Shown here: positions 12,487 through 24,040 of the stretch, piece by piece
Numbering within the stretch: the first letter of the stretch is position 1
Layout: every line of letters begins with the position of its first letter
Origin: Haematobia irritans
Taxonomy: Eukaryota > Arthropoda > Insecta > Diptera > Muscidae
Length of the DNA stretch: 64,000 bases
NCBI RefSeq assembly: GCF_050003625.1
Contig: NC_134397.1
Span: forward strand, 196,127,063-196,191,062
Direction: 5' to 3'
Position numbers and translations under genes: made by a program
The notes under the pieces: model-generated
The model's input: only the letters and a program-made list of their open reading frames with translations
The model's database searches: none
Told to the model about the DNA's origin: nothing

Positions 12487-13378
12487 TATACCCTCCACCA
12501 TAGGATGGGGGGTATATTAGCTTTGTCATTCCGTTTGTAACACATCGAAATATTCATCTAAGACCCCATAAAGTATATATATTCTGGGTCGTGGTGAAAT
12601 TCTGAGTCGATCTGAGCATGTCCGTCCGTCCATCCGTCCGTCTGTTGAAATCACGCTAACTTCCGAACGAAACAAGCTATCGACTTGAAACTTGGCACAA
12701 GTAGTTGTTATTTATGTAGGTCGGATGGTATTGCAAATGGGCCATATCGGTCCACTTTTATGTATAGCCCCCATATAAATCGATCCCCAGATTTGGCTTG
12801 CGGAGCCTAAAAGAGAAGCAAATTTCATCCGATCCAGCTGAAATTTGGTACATGGTGTTGGTATATGGTCTCTAACAACCATGCAAAAATTGGTTCACAT
12901 CGGTCCATAATTATATAGCCCCCATATAAACCGATCCTTTGATTTGGCTTGCGGAGTCTCTAAGAGAAGCAAATTTCATCCGATACGGCTGAAATTTGGT
13001 ACATGATGTTAGTATATGGTCTCTAACAACCATGCAAAAAGTGGTTCACATCGGTTCATAATTATATATAGCCCCCATATAAACCGATCCCCCGATTTGG
13101 CTTGCGGAGCCTCTAAGAGAAGCAAATTTCATCCGATCCGGCTGAAATTTGGTACATGATGTTAGTATATGGTCTCTAATGACCATGCAAAAATTGGTCC
13201 ATATCGGTCCATAATTATATATAGGCCCCATATAAACCGATCCCCAGATTTGACCTCCGGAGCACCTTGGAAGAGCAAAATTCTTCCCATTCGGTTGAAA
13301 TTTCGTACGTGATGTTAGTATATGATATTCAACAACCATCCCAAAGGTGGTCCATATCAGTCCGTAATCATTTATAGC
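12487..13378 (-). repeat. Family A element
   Basis: The terminal hairpin tataccctccaccataggat, the ccgtccatccgtccgtctg microsatellite and the conserved tcacgctaacttccgaacga block are followed by 153-bp units with gcggagcctctaagagaagc. The head is missing at the right. Confidence 0.75.
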
Positions 13379-13617
13379 CACAAATTGGCCTTAGTCCAAA
13401 ACATTTTTCTTTCATGTTATGATACCCATTTGTAATTCGAATCACTTATTTATAAGGACGAAACGACTTCATTGAGAAGTTTATTGACTTTTGGATAAGG
13501 GAAAAAACTTTATATCAGAGAAATGCGTCTTCTTTGCTAGGCAAAATTCGCATTCGTATATTAATGACATGAAACCTTTGGCTTTACGACAATATTTTTT
13601 TCAGTGTGCCAAATACA
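13379..13617 (-). repeat. Half of a TIR element, inverted relative to its neighbour
   Basis: This half runs as the inverse complement of about 13707-13925 and ends in tatttttttcagtg, so the two form a large imperfect inverted repeat around 13618-13706. Confidence 0.6.
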
Positions 13618-13706
13618 TTTTCTAAAATTGGTCAAAAAATACTTATTAATTTTTGTCATATGGTCTAGAAAATATAACATTTTTGTATGTCTAAAATGTA
13701 CCTATA

Positions 13707-14362
13707 CACTGAAAAAAATATTGTCGTGAGGTCAAAGATTTCATGTCTTTAAAATACGAATACAAATTTTGCTTAGCATAGAAGTCGCATTTCTCTAAAA
13801 TAAAGTTATTTTCCTTGTCCAAAAGTCGATAAACTTTTCAATGAAGTCGAATTGTCCTTATAATTAAGTGATTTGACTTAAAAATGGGTATCTTAACATG
13901 AAAGAAAAAATTTATAGGCTAAGGTCAACTTGACTTTAATAATTCAGAAAAATTCTTTAAATTTAATGAAATTGTCTTTAAATTTTGTTGTCTTTTTGCA
14001 TCTTTACTACAAAGAAAAAAATCGTTCAAATATAGGACATGTTTTTCAAAACTTTATTTTAAAGAAGTTTTTTACTTCAAACATAGCATAATTTCTACTG
14101 GAAGTCGAGTCCTAATTTGGAAAATAAAATTGCCGTTAACTCGTTTTTAAAGGACTTTGATAGCATATGAAGAAAAAAAGCTGAGAAATCGAAAAATTAA
14201 AATTTGCTTCCTAGAAGCAAATACACAAAACCTAAATTTAAAAGAGAATTGTATCTTAAAAGTATCCTTACTTGTATTCTCCGCTTCTTTGGCTCGGAAT
14301 CAATACCAAAATTTTTAAAGTAAAGACAAAATCTTTGGAACCGAGTATGCTTTTTTTCAGTG
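13707..14362. mobile_element. Non-autonomous TIR element with TA flanks
   Basis: Ends CACTGAAAAAAAT and GCTTTTTTTCAGTG form the inverted repeats, with TA at 13705-13706 and 14363-14364. It carries no transposase frame. Pieces of the same family occur at 6090-6122, 12291-12486, 13379-13617, 57578-57730 and 61348-61471. Confidence 0.7.
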
Positions 14363-15531
14363 TATTTTGTCTCTGGTCGATTCCCATATTTTTTGAGTGT
14401 ATATCCAATTGTGTGTGGATATAGAGGTGATAGCATCCGAAGCCCTATGACCTATGAGCCAGAGTCTCGATTGAATTCATTTCATTTCCTATGCAATTTG
14501 TTCTCTTCAACTTTAACTTAAACTTTGTTAATTTCAATGCCTTCGTTTGTGTTGACTTTCTCAATCGCCCGCTACACGTTTTGCCTCATAGTTGAGTTGA
14601 GTTTCTGCTTCATCGGTGTCTTGCTTGCCTTCATCTTTAAGACTCTATTTCATTTGCAAAAGTAATGGTATTAGGAACGCTTTCCTAGCACTTGTAATTA
14701 ATTACAAAATTTAATTGAAATCCACACGCAACTCTTTTTTCTATGGTAAAGGATCTTAGAATGGCGTAGAGCATGGCGGCTAAGTGGAGAGATGAGTAAA
14801 AAAAAAAATAGACAAAAATCAAGGAAATTAAAAAGAAAAAGAAAAGCCAAAAAGAGAAATTTTGGTAATAGAAAAAAGGAAAACATTTGACTTTAATTTG
14901 CAATGGAAATGAAATTAGTTGCGAACACTTCTTGATTTATTTTTTTTTTTTCATGATGCTAAAAGTTTCCATGGAACATCAATCTTCTCTATGTTATTTT
15001 TTTCATTTTTTTTTTAAATAGCTATAACAAAGTAGAAATTTTAAAAAGATGTTGCAAATTATCTTCACTTTCTTTTTGGCCAAAAAAATGTGTATTGTAA
15101 GTTCGGAAGTATCATGAAAGAATATTCATCATAAAAATTGGAGTAGACCAGTTAATTATAGACAATAACTTCCCAGCTAAAAAAAATAAAATTGGAGCTT
15201 AAAAGCATTTCTTTTTAAGCTCATTGGTTGGATCCACCACCAATTGTTTTTCGACTTCCGATAAAGTTCTGTTGGAAAAGTCTTAGAAAATACGCTATTT
15301 GGCCGTTTAAAATTAAAATGTTCGACATTTCAATAATAATAGGAAAATCGATAAAAAAGATAGTAAAACAACGAAAATAAAATTTAAAAATGTTCATGGG
15401 TTGGGGTTTTAACCTATTCGAAATTTAACCTGAAATTTTACCGAAATTTTGGCCGATTATTCTTGTTTATATTACCACCGACCTGATCGAACTCAATGCC
15501 ATTCTTAGGTGTGTTACGATTTTTTTGCATT
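14363..15531. other. Non-coding stretch, nothing recognised
   Basis: AT-rich with poly(T) and poly(A) runs; possible Oamb upstream intron. No conserved coding signal was seen. Confidence 0.4.
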
Positions 15532-16060
15532 CACAGAAAAAAATATCACCAAAATATTTCCACTTAAAAAGTTAATTGAAGTTGAATGTTTTTTCAATTA
15601 ATAAATTAATTGATACAATTAACTTTTTAATCAAGATAGAAACATTAAGTTAATTAAGTCAATGATTGAAAATTTTAAAATTTTTAATTAAAAAATTAAT
15701 TGATACAATTAACGTATTAATCAAATTCGGAAGACTAGTCATTTAAAAAAAGTGATGAACATTTCTTAATCCAAATAAAAACTCTAAGCCAATTCAGAAA
15801 GTAATTGAAAATAGTTACCTTTTTAAATAAAAAATTAATGGGGGTTTGCATTCAAAATCAATTAAATTTTTAATTAAATCAATTAAAAAATTAATTGAAA
15901 ATTGCTAATGACATCAATTAATTTTTTAATCAAGAATTTTTTCTATGCCCAATTAAAACTGTGATTGATACTATCATTTTCGTGGTTGAAGACATTTCAA
16001 TTAAAAAATTAATTGGATCAATTAATTTCGTGATTGAATCAGAAAAATTTTTTTTGTGTG
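15532..16060. repeat. AT-rich palindromic repeat cluster, probable MITE
   Basis: Motifs such as ttaattgatacaattaa recur in both orientations every 50-90 bases. The ends are loosely inverted (CACAGAAAAAAATATC and AAATTTTTTTTGTGTG). It is non-coding. Confidence 0.5.
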
Positions 16061-16148
16061 TTATTGGTATAAACTAAACAATTTTCCATGTTAAAGAATT
16101 TTCAAACAAATTGCTGGGCTTCTGAAATAATCCAGCCTATAAATAAAA

Positions 16149-17548
16149 AAGTATATACAGTACTAAGTTCTGCCGGGCCGAATCTTAAATACCCACCATC
16201 ATGAACCAGCTATTAGGGTGTCCTTTGAAATTTAAGGAGGGCTTGAGGACACTTCCCGAAGATAAATTTAAGGATTTCACCTATGAGGACTATATCAGAT
16301 TCTGGATTTATAAGAACCATTTTTGTTTGAGTTTTAGAGGAATCATTAACATCTCTTGTAAGTGTGCAAGAAAATTATAAAATAACGTCTTGATTTGAAA
16401 TCTTAAATCTGTAGAAGTAAAATGTGGAAATTTTACATTGAGTTTCAAGCAATTTTCATGATCAGTGCGCCTTCTACACCCTCAAGAAGTGAAGTCGGTC
16501 TATACGGAGGCATTACCAAATGGACCGATAAAAACTTAATATGATACAGGTTTTTGTGAGCCTAAAATACCAGAATATTTACAATTTCAGGCAAATCAGA
16601 TAAAAACTACGGTTACTAGAAACCCAAGGAGTTAAATCGGGAGATCGTTCTTATGGGGGCTATACTAAAATATTGACCGATACTCACCGTTTTCGGCACA
16701 CCTCTTTATGACCCGAAAATACCGCTAGATTTCCAATTTCAGGCAAATAGGATAAAAACTTCGGATTCTAGAAGCCCAAGAAGTAAAATCGGGAAATCGG
16801 TCTATATGGGGGCTATACCAAAATATGAACCGATACTACCCATTTGCGGCACACCTCTTTATGGTCCTAAAATACCTCTAGATTTCCAATTTCAGACAAA
16901 TTGGATAAAAACTACGGTTTCTATAAGCCCAAGACCCCAAATCGGGAGGTCGTTTTATATGGGGACCATACCAAAAAATGGACCGATAGTCATAATTTTT
17001 GGCACACGTATTTGTGGTCCTACAATACCTCTAGATTTCCAATTTCAGGTAAATTGAATAAAAACTGCGGTTTCTATAAGCCCAAGAAGTAAAATCGGGA
17101 GATCGGTCTATATGGGGGCTATACCAAAATATGGACCGATACTCACCATTTTTGGCACACCTCTTTATGGTCATAAAATACCTTTAGATTTCAAATTTCA
17201 GGTAAATTGGAAAAAACTACGATTTCTATAAGCCCAAGACCCCAAATCGGGAGGTCGGTTTATATGGGGACTATATCAAAACCTGGACCGATATAGCCCA
17301 TCTTCGAACTTGATCTGCCTGCAGACAAAAGACGAGTTTGTGCAAAATTTCAGAACGATTGCTTCATTATTGAAGACTGTAGCGTGATTACAACAGACAG
17401 ACAGACGGACATCGTTATATCGTCTTAGAATTTCTCCCTGATCAAGATTATATATACTTTATATAGTCGGAAATCGTTATTTCGATGTGTTACAAACGGA
17501 ATGACAAACTTATTATACCCCCGTCACCATTCTATGGTGGTGGGTATA
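16149..17548 (+). repeat. Complete family B element upstream of Oamb
   Basis: The head is aagtatatacagtactaagt with the palindrome-like ctgccgggccgaatc. Units of 153 bp follow, then an acagacagacagacgg microsatellite and the hairpin end (ccattctatggtggtgggta). Confidence 0.8.
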
Positions 17549-17940
17549 AAAATCAAATTTGAGAGGATTTTTTGCCATATATGCAATATAGACATCAAAG
17601 CAAATGCGAAGAAAATAGTTTCATAATATTTAATAAATATTAAACAAAATCTGTGTTACGACCTCTTTGAATTTGGCAGAAGTTTCATATTCCAAATTTT
17701 TCAAATAAAATTTTTGCTTAATTATGTGAAATGTGTGCGCTTGTGAAATGGAGACCTTAAATTTTAATGATTACACGTGCCTTTGCTGCTAACTTACCAA
17801 AAATGAGCGCACAACATTTAGGTGGACGCATGGCCTTGCTGGAATTGGAATATTAGTTCACTACCATTATCCTATATTGCAAATTACCATTTTTCTAATT
17901 TAAAAAAATATTCATATTTCGTTTTGTGTTTTTTCTTCTC
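17549..17940. other. Upstream Oamb intron, no element recognised
   Basis: AT-rich sequence between a family B element and the acceptor of the first coding exon. Confidence 0.5.
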
Positions 17941-17996
17941 TTTTGTTTTTATACAGGTAGTACATATATTTCAACACCCATCATTGAATTACCGCC
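17941..17996 (+). other. Oamb: 3' splice site and 5'-UTR tail of Oamb
   Basis: A pyrimidine-rich stretch ends in tttttatacag at 17956. The 40 bases between this acceptor and the ATG at 17997 contain no other in-frame start. This implies at least one upstream non-coding exon outside the recognisable sequence. Confidence 0.6.
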
Positions 17997-18248
17997 ATGA
18001 ATGAAACGGAGTGTGAGGATTTAATAAAGTCAGTAAAATGGACGGAACCATCAAATTTGATCTCACTGGCGATACTCGAATTTATCAATGTTTTAGTAAT
18101 AGGTGGTAATCTTCTGGTCATAGCCGCTGTATTTTGTTCCAACAAATTGCGAAGTGTTACAAATTTTTTTATTGTTAATTTGGCTGTGGCTGATTTGCTT
18201 GTGGGTCTGGCTGTATTGCCATTCTCAGCAACATGGGAGGTGTTTAAG
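17997..18248 (+). CDS. Oamb: Octopamine receptor Oamb, first coding exon (N-terminus, TM1, TM2)
   Basis: This exon encodes 84 residues of a class A GPCR that I recognise as the fly octopamine receptor Oamb, an alpha-adrenergic-like receptor that raises intracellular calcium. A short extracellular N-terminus with an N-glycosylation site at Asn2 (NET) leads into TM1 (about residues 21-46, with the GN motif) and TM2 (about 56-80, with [10 protein letters not shown]). The ATG at 17997 has a good context (ccgccATG) and follows a pyrimidine-rich acceptor ending at 17956, so 17957-17996 is the tail of the 5' UTR and more non-coding exons should lie upstream. The exon ends in ...GTG TTT AAG before the donor GTGAGT at 18249, phase 0. 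The amino acid sequence matches what I remember of the Drosophila protein almost residue for residue. The family call is very sure; species orthology is inferred. Confidence 0.96.
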
Positions 18249-18385
18249 GTGAGTTAAAATAAAAGGCCAACGAAAATACCACACACACAAAATACAGTCT
18301 ATCCCTCAGCCAAGTGTTCGTATGAGTGTTATTAATTATGGAATAAATAATTAATATTCATCATACGCTCCCCCATTATTAAGAA

Positions 18386-21300
18386 CACTGTTCGCACTGT
18401 TGGTAGAATTCAAACAAAAATGGTAAAAATATTTTCAAATTTAGCAAAATATTTATCTTTTCAAAATCTTTAATAGAAATAAAATTTGGGCCAAATTTTT
18501 TTTATAGAAATTAAATTTTGACAATTTTTTTTTACAAAAATTTCCATCGAAAAAAATTTTTGAAAAAAAATTCTATAGAAATAAATTTTTGACAAAATTT
18601 GTATAGAAATGAAATTTTGACAAAATTTTCAATAGAAATAAAATTTTTCCAAAATATTCTATAGAAATAAAATTTAAAAAAATTTTCTATAGAAATAAAA
18701 TTTTGACAAAATTTTCTATTGAAATTTTCTAATGAAAAAAACGTTGATAAAATTTTTTATAGAAATAAAATGTTAACAAAATTTTCTATAAAAATAAAAT
18801 TTTGACAAAATTTTCAATAGAAATAAAATTTTTCCAAAATTTTCTATAGAAATAAAATTTTGACAAAAGTTTCCATAGAAATAAAATTTGGACAAAATTT
18901 TCTATAGAAATAAAATTTTGACAAAATTTTCCATAGAAATAAAAATTTGACAAAATTTTCTATAGAAATAAAATTTTGACAAAATTTTCTATAAAAATAA
19001 AATTTTGACAACATTTTCTATAGAAAAAAAAAATTCGAAAAATTTCTATAGAAACAAAATTTTCTATAGAAATAAAATTTTGACAAAATTGTCTATAGAA
19101 GTAAAATTTTGACAAAATTTTCCATAGAAATAAAATTTGGACAAAATCTTCTATCGAAATAAAATTTTGACAAAATTTTCTATAGAAATAAAATTTTGAC
19201 AAAATTTTCTATAGAAATAAAATTTTGACAAAATTTTCCATAGAAATATAATTTTGAAAAAATTTTCTATAAAAATAAAATTTTGACAAAATTTTCTATA
19301 GAAATAAAATTTTGACAAAATTTTCCATAGAAATAAAATTTTTACAAAATTTTCTATAAAAATAAAATTTTGAAAAAATTTTCTATAGAAATAAAATGTT
19401 GACAAAATTTTCCATAGAAATATAATTTTGACAAAATTTTCTATAGAAATAAAATCTTGACAAAATTTTCTGTAGAAATAAAATTTTGACAAAATTTTCT
19501 ATAGAAAAAAAATTCGACAAATATTTTTATAGAATTAAAATTTTGACAACGTTTTGTATACAAATAAAATTTTGACAAAATTGTCTATACAAATAAAATT
19601 TTGACAAAATTTTCCATAGAAATATAATTTTGGCAAAATTTTCTATAAAAATAAAATTTTGACAAAATTTTCTATAGAAATAAAATGTTGACAAAATTTT
19701 CTATAGAAATAAAATGTTGACAAAATTTTCTGTAGAAATAAAATTTTGACAAAATTTTCTATAGAAAAAAAATTCGACAAATTTTTCTATAGAATTAAAA
19801 TTTTGACAAAATTTTGTATACAAATAAAAGTTTGACAAATTATCTATACAAATAAAATTTTAGGAAAATTGTCTACAGAAATAAAATTTTGACAAAATTT
19901 TCTATAGAAATGAAATTTTGACAAAATTTTCTATTGAAATAAAATTTTGAGAAAATTTTCTATAGAACTGAAATTTTGACAAAATTTTCTATAGAAATAA
20001 AATTTTGACAATTTTTTTTATAAAAATAACATTTTGACAAAATTTTGTATAGAAAAATAAACTTATATAAAATTGTCTATCAAAAAAAAAAAAAAAAAAA
20101 AAATTGACAAACTTTTCTATAGAAATAAAATTTTGACGAAATTATCTATAGAAAAAAAATTTGACAAAATTGTCTATGGAAATAAAATTTTAATAAAAAT
20201 TACTACAGAAATAAAATTTGTACAAGATAGGAATAAAATTTTGTATACAAATAAAATATTGACAAAATTGTCTATGGTTAGGTTAGGTTAGGTTAGGTGG
20301 CAGCCCGATGTATCAGGCTCACTTAGACTATTCAGTCCATTGTGATACCACATTGGTGAACTTCTCTCTTATCACTGAGTGCTGCCCGATTCCATGTTAA
20401 GCTCAATGACAAGGGACCTCCTTTTTATAGCCGAGTCCGAACGGCGTTCCATATTGCAGTGAAACCACTTAGAGAAGCTTTGAAACCCTCAGAAATGTCA
20501 CCAGCATTACTGAGGTGGGATAATCCACCGCTGAAAAACTTTTTGGTGTTCGGTCGAAGCAGGAATCGAACCCACGACCTTGTGTATGCAAGGCGGGCAT
20601 GCTAACCATTGCACCACGGTGGCTCCCAAAAAAATTGTCTATACAAATAAAATTTTAATAAAAAATTCTACAGAAATAAAAATTTGATAAACTTTTCTAT
20701 AGAAATGAAATTTTGACAAAATTGTCTATAGAAATGAAATTTTGAAAAAACTTTCCATAGAAATGAAATTTTGGCAAAATTTTCTATAGAAATAAAATTT
20801 TGACAAAATTTTCTATAGAAAAAAAATTTTGGCAAAATTGTCTATGGAAATAAAATTTTAATAAAAATGACTATAGAAATAAAATTTAGACACAATTTTC
20901 CATAGATATACAATTTATACAAAAGTTTCTATAGAAATGAAATTTTGACAAAATTTTCTATAGAAATAAAATTTTGACATTTTTTTTATAAAAATAACAT
21001 TTTGACAAAATTTTGTATAGAAAAATAAACCTATATTATATTGTCTATACAAATAAAATTTTGACAAAATTTTCTATAAAAATAAAATTTTTACAAAATT
21101 ATCTATAGAAATAAAATTTTGACAAAATTTTCTATAAAAATAAAATTTTGACAAAATTTTCTATAGAAATAAAATTTTGACAAAATATTCTATAGAAATA
21201 AAATTTTGACAAAATTTTCTATAGAAATGAAATTTTGACAAAATTTTCTATAGAAATAAAATTTTTACAAAATTGTCTATAGAAATAAAATTTTAATAAA

Positions 21301-21551
21301 AATTTTTACAGAAATAAAATTTGGACAAAATTTTCTATAGAAATAAAATTTTGACAAAATTTTCAATGGAAATAAAATTGTGGCAAAATTTTCTTTAGAA
21401 AAAGATGTTCACAAAATTTTCTATAGAAATAAAATTTTCACAAAAATTTCTGTAGGAATTAAATTTTGCAATATAATTCTTTTTCTTTTTGTTTTTGGTA
21501 AAATTTTATCGACATTTTGGTAGATTATTTATGGCCCGAGTGCCAACGGTG
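18386..21551 (+). mobile_element. 29-bp minisatellite element in Oamb intron, array about 18440-21470
   Basis: About one hundred imperfect copies of a 29-bp unit (core TTTTCTATAGAAATAAAATTT then TGACAAAA-type spacer) fill the intron between the first two coding exons. Each unit carries the 12-bp palindrome TTTCTATAGAAA. The ends look like degenerate terminal inverted repeats: CACTGTTCGCACT at 18386, and the complement of AGTGCCAACGGTG at the right end. Similar ends and the same unit recur at 34769-44938, so the array is probably the inside of a non-autonomous DNA transposon rather than a locus-specific satellite. A SINE is inserted at 20276-20630. Long open frames on either strand across the array are artefacts of the repeat. 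Confidence 0.75.
20276..20630 (-). mobile_element. Full-length tRNA-derived SINE with (TTAGG)n tail
   Basis: Read on the minus strand, the copy begins near 20630 with GGGAGCCACCGTGGTGCAATGG. An RNA polymerase III A box (GTGCAATGGTTAG) and B box (GGTTCGATTCC) lie in a tRNA-like head; a tRNA-unrelated body follows, and it ends in (CCTAA)n, seen on the plus strand as ggttaggttaggttagg. The flanking 12-bp direct repeats aaaattgtctat at 20264-20275 and 20631-20642 are target site duplications. This is the best copy of the family in the window. Confidence 0.88.
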
Positions 21552-21643
21552 ACTAGAATCCTTTGTGTTTTATGGGTGTGTGTGTATTTGTAAAGCAAAA
21601 ACAAATTATGATCAATTAATTTAATAAATGTGATTTTTTGTAG

Positions 21644-21880
21644 GTTTGGATATTTGGCGATGTCTGGTGTCGCATATGGTTGGCTGTTGATGTTTGGATG
21701 TGTACAGCTTCCATTTTGAATCTCTGTGCCATATCTCTGGATCGTTATGTTGCGGTCACCCGGCCTGTTACTTATCCCAGTATTATGTCCACAAAGAAGG
21801 CGAAATCCTTAATTGCTGGCATATGGGTTTTATCGTTTGTTATTTGTTTTCCACCATTGGTTGGATGGAAAGATCAAAAG
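21644..21880 (+). CDS. Oamb: Oamb, second coding exon (EL1, TM3, IL2, TM4)
   Basis: This exon encodes 79 residues in phase 0 at both ends. The acceptor is tttttgtag at 21643 and the donor is GTATGT at 21881. It starts with VWIFGD in extracellular loop 1, then the conserved Cys that forms the TM3-EL2 disulfide (WCRIW). TM3 carries the amine-binding aspartate (LAVDVW) and ends in the G-protein-coupling DRY motif (SLDRYVAV). IL2 and TM4 follow (about residues 55-73 of the exon), ending with VGWKDQK. It joins the upstream exon across a 3.4-kb intron that is almost completely a 29-bp minisatellite, and the downstream exon across an 11.3-kb intron full of transposons. The reading frame is intact and no key receptor residue is missing. 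Confidence 0.96.
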
Positions 21881-24040
21881 GTATGTATTTATAATAATAA
21901 ATCTATTTTGTAAACAATTCGGTTTGAGGGTAAGGGAAATGCTGCGTTTTGAGAAAAAAAAGAGAAACCAAATAGCATACTCATTTAATCTCATACTCCA
22001 TACTCGACCAAGGATATGAAGCATGCAATACTGCTAAGTGACTATATAAATATGTGGGTGTGGGTGTTGTTTGACCAACTGCTTCCGGTTTAAGGATTAA
22101 TGTCAGTATCAAATTTCTCTTGAGCCAATTTGTGTTAATATAAGCAAACAAGTTGTGTGTTGAATTTTAGTTTTCTCCACAGCAGTAGATCCTGTGGAGT
22201 AGCACTGATGCTGATTTAGGTCTTTTTGTTTGTCTTCATATAAATTGGATTTATGGTAAATAGAAAATCCAAAATTAAAAGATTATGAAACGTGGCCCAT
22301 TTACTACGCGAATGTGTAACTTAGGGATTGTAAACAAAAAAGCCCACTTTTCCAATATTCCACATTTTTTAAATTTGGAAAAATCTGTTTTTCGACCTTT
22401 TGAGGTTTTTAACTTATTCTAAATTTGGAAAATGGGAATTTTTGATCTCAAAATTTTTAAAACAATTTCGGCCGCAATTATACCTGGTATGTATGTGTAA
22501 CATTCTTGGAGCCACCGGAGTGCAATGGTTAGAGAGAAGTTCACCAATGCGGTATCACAATGGACTGAATAGTCTAAGTGAGCCTGATACATCGGGCTGC
22601 CACCTAACCTAACCTAGCGTGCTAAAGGGCCGTAGGTTCAATCCCATTTTCGATCTAACACCTAAAAGTTTTTCAGTACTGAATTATCCCCTCTCAGTAA
22701 TACTGCCTGACACATTTATTCCAGTGGAAATTTATTTTATTGTGTATAAACTTATAAAAGCGTTCTGATCTATTATGCTCCGAAATAAAGTTATTGATGA
22801 TATAAGACAAGCGTGATAGTGTCATTGTTTTATATTTGGCTGGAAAACCACAAGTGGCTTTAAGAAGCGTTTAAAAGTGAATAAATCTTCCGTTTCTCGT
22901 AACATTACTACTTTCTCGTTACCGCAATACTGACAGTGGCAGTATCGTGAAAAAATCGAGCTGAACATATCGAAAGAAGGGATGCAACAAATAAAGCCTG
23001 AAGATTATTTCATGCAAATATTGACCGCGATTGCACCTAAAATGCTCCATCCGTTTAGTTCAATTTTTGCATAATCGTACGCACGGATGTCTCAATGTTG
23101 TCTTAAAATCCAAATATTACTTGCTAGTGTTGTTCGTTTGTAAGACGATTCATGGTTAATTTGTAGACCAAATTGAAGATGTTTGCGAGTGAAACAAAAC
23201 ACGAAACGTGCGTCAGATATTTGAACAAGTGTTGCGAAACAGATAATAGCTAAAAAATCACCCTTTACCTTTCCACTTTTTTTGGACAAAAGTTATTTTT
23301 TGAATTTTGTATCCCTGGTGGAAGCCACTAAATTTACATCCATAAAAACTATCCTCATATCCGATTTGTCTACTGACAAAAAACACCATAGCAAAGTTTT
23401 TAAAGACCATAGCTGAAAGGCAGAGTGACGGTCATATTTGTGAAGTCATAAATTATTTTATCCTAATTTTGAAATCCAATGTTCTGCTTGTGTTAGTAAA
23501 TCACATTGCAATATGTTGCAAATTATGGTATATCCCCCCCAATTACATGATGTACACATAAAATTAATTTAAAGTTGTCCTTCTAAAAAGAACAAAAACA
23601 AAATTACTTATAAAATGAAAATTCATTGAATTAAATGTTACACAGCCATATTTAAACAGACAAGCATAAAGTTGAATTTACGACAGAAAATGCACTTAAA
23701 AACTCATAAAACTTGACCAATTTACGTCAAACATATTTCACAAGTACTTGGCAGCACCCACTCTCATAGATAACCAGCATATGGAAGTGAAACCTTAACC
23801 GAAAAAAAAAATAAAACTTGAAGAAAGAATATTTTGCTGCAAACATTTCCAGCAAACGAAAAGGGAAAAAAGTTAATATGCCGTTCGTTCAATCAGGTCG
23901 AATATTAAGTACCCTTTCTTATAGAAAATTTTTAACTAATGACATTTGCTCGTGATGGAAAATTATGAACCCTTCGACCTTTGTAGAGAATTTTTCGTTT
24001 GTGTTGAAAAATTAAAATGCCGATTCAAAAAAAAAAAAAA
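21881..24040. other. Oamb intron, mostly unique sequence
   Basis: Apart from the nested SINE at 22509-22720 I recognise no element. Around 22780-23300 there are weak, multiply interrupted resemblances to a Tc1-like transposase, too poor to annotate. Confidence 0.45.
22509..22720 (+). mobile_element. SINE nested inside another SINE
   Basis: A SINE head (gagccaccggagtgcaatggttag) breaks off at about 22532 and continues at about 22616 with the expected downstream part: anticodon arm, B box ggttcaatccc, and cctaaaagtttttcag. Between the two halves sits the 3' part of a second SINE, in the same orientation, ending in cctaacctaac. The outer copy ends in diverged body sequence near 22720. Confidence 0.75.

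Noticed and set aside
18960..19492. Open frames of 80-113 codons on the minus strand in the Oamb intron
   Set aside because: They are translations of the 29-bp repeat (three units give 29 codons) and have no independent coding signal.
22780..23300. Weak Tc1-like transposase resemblance
   Set aside because: Only short fragments (such as a NKSSVSRN-like helix-turn-helix motif) in several frames with stops; too little to support.
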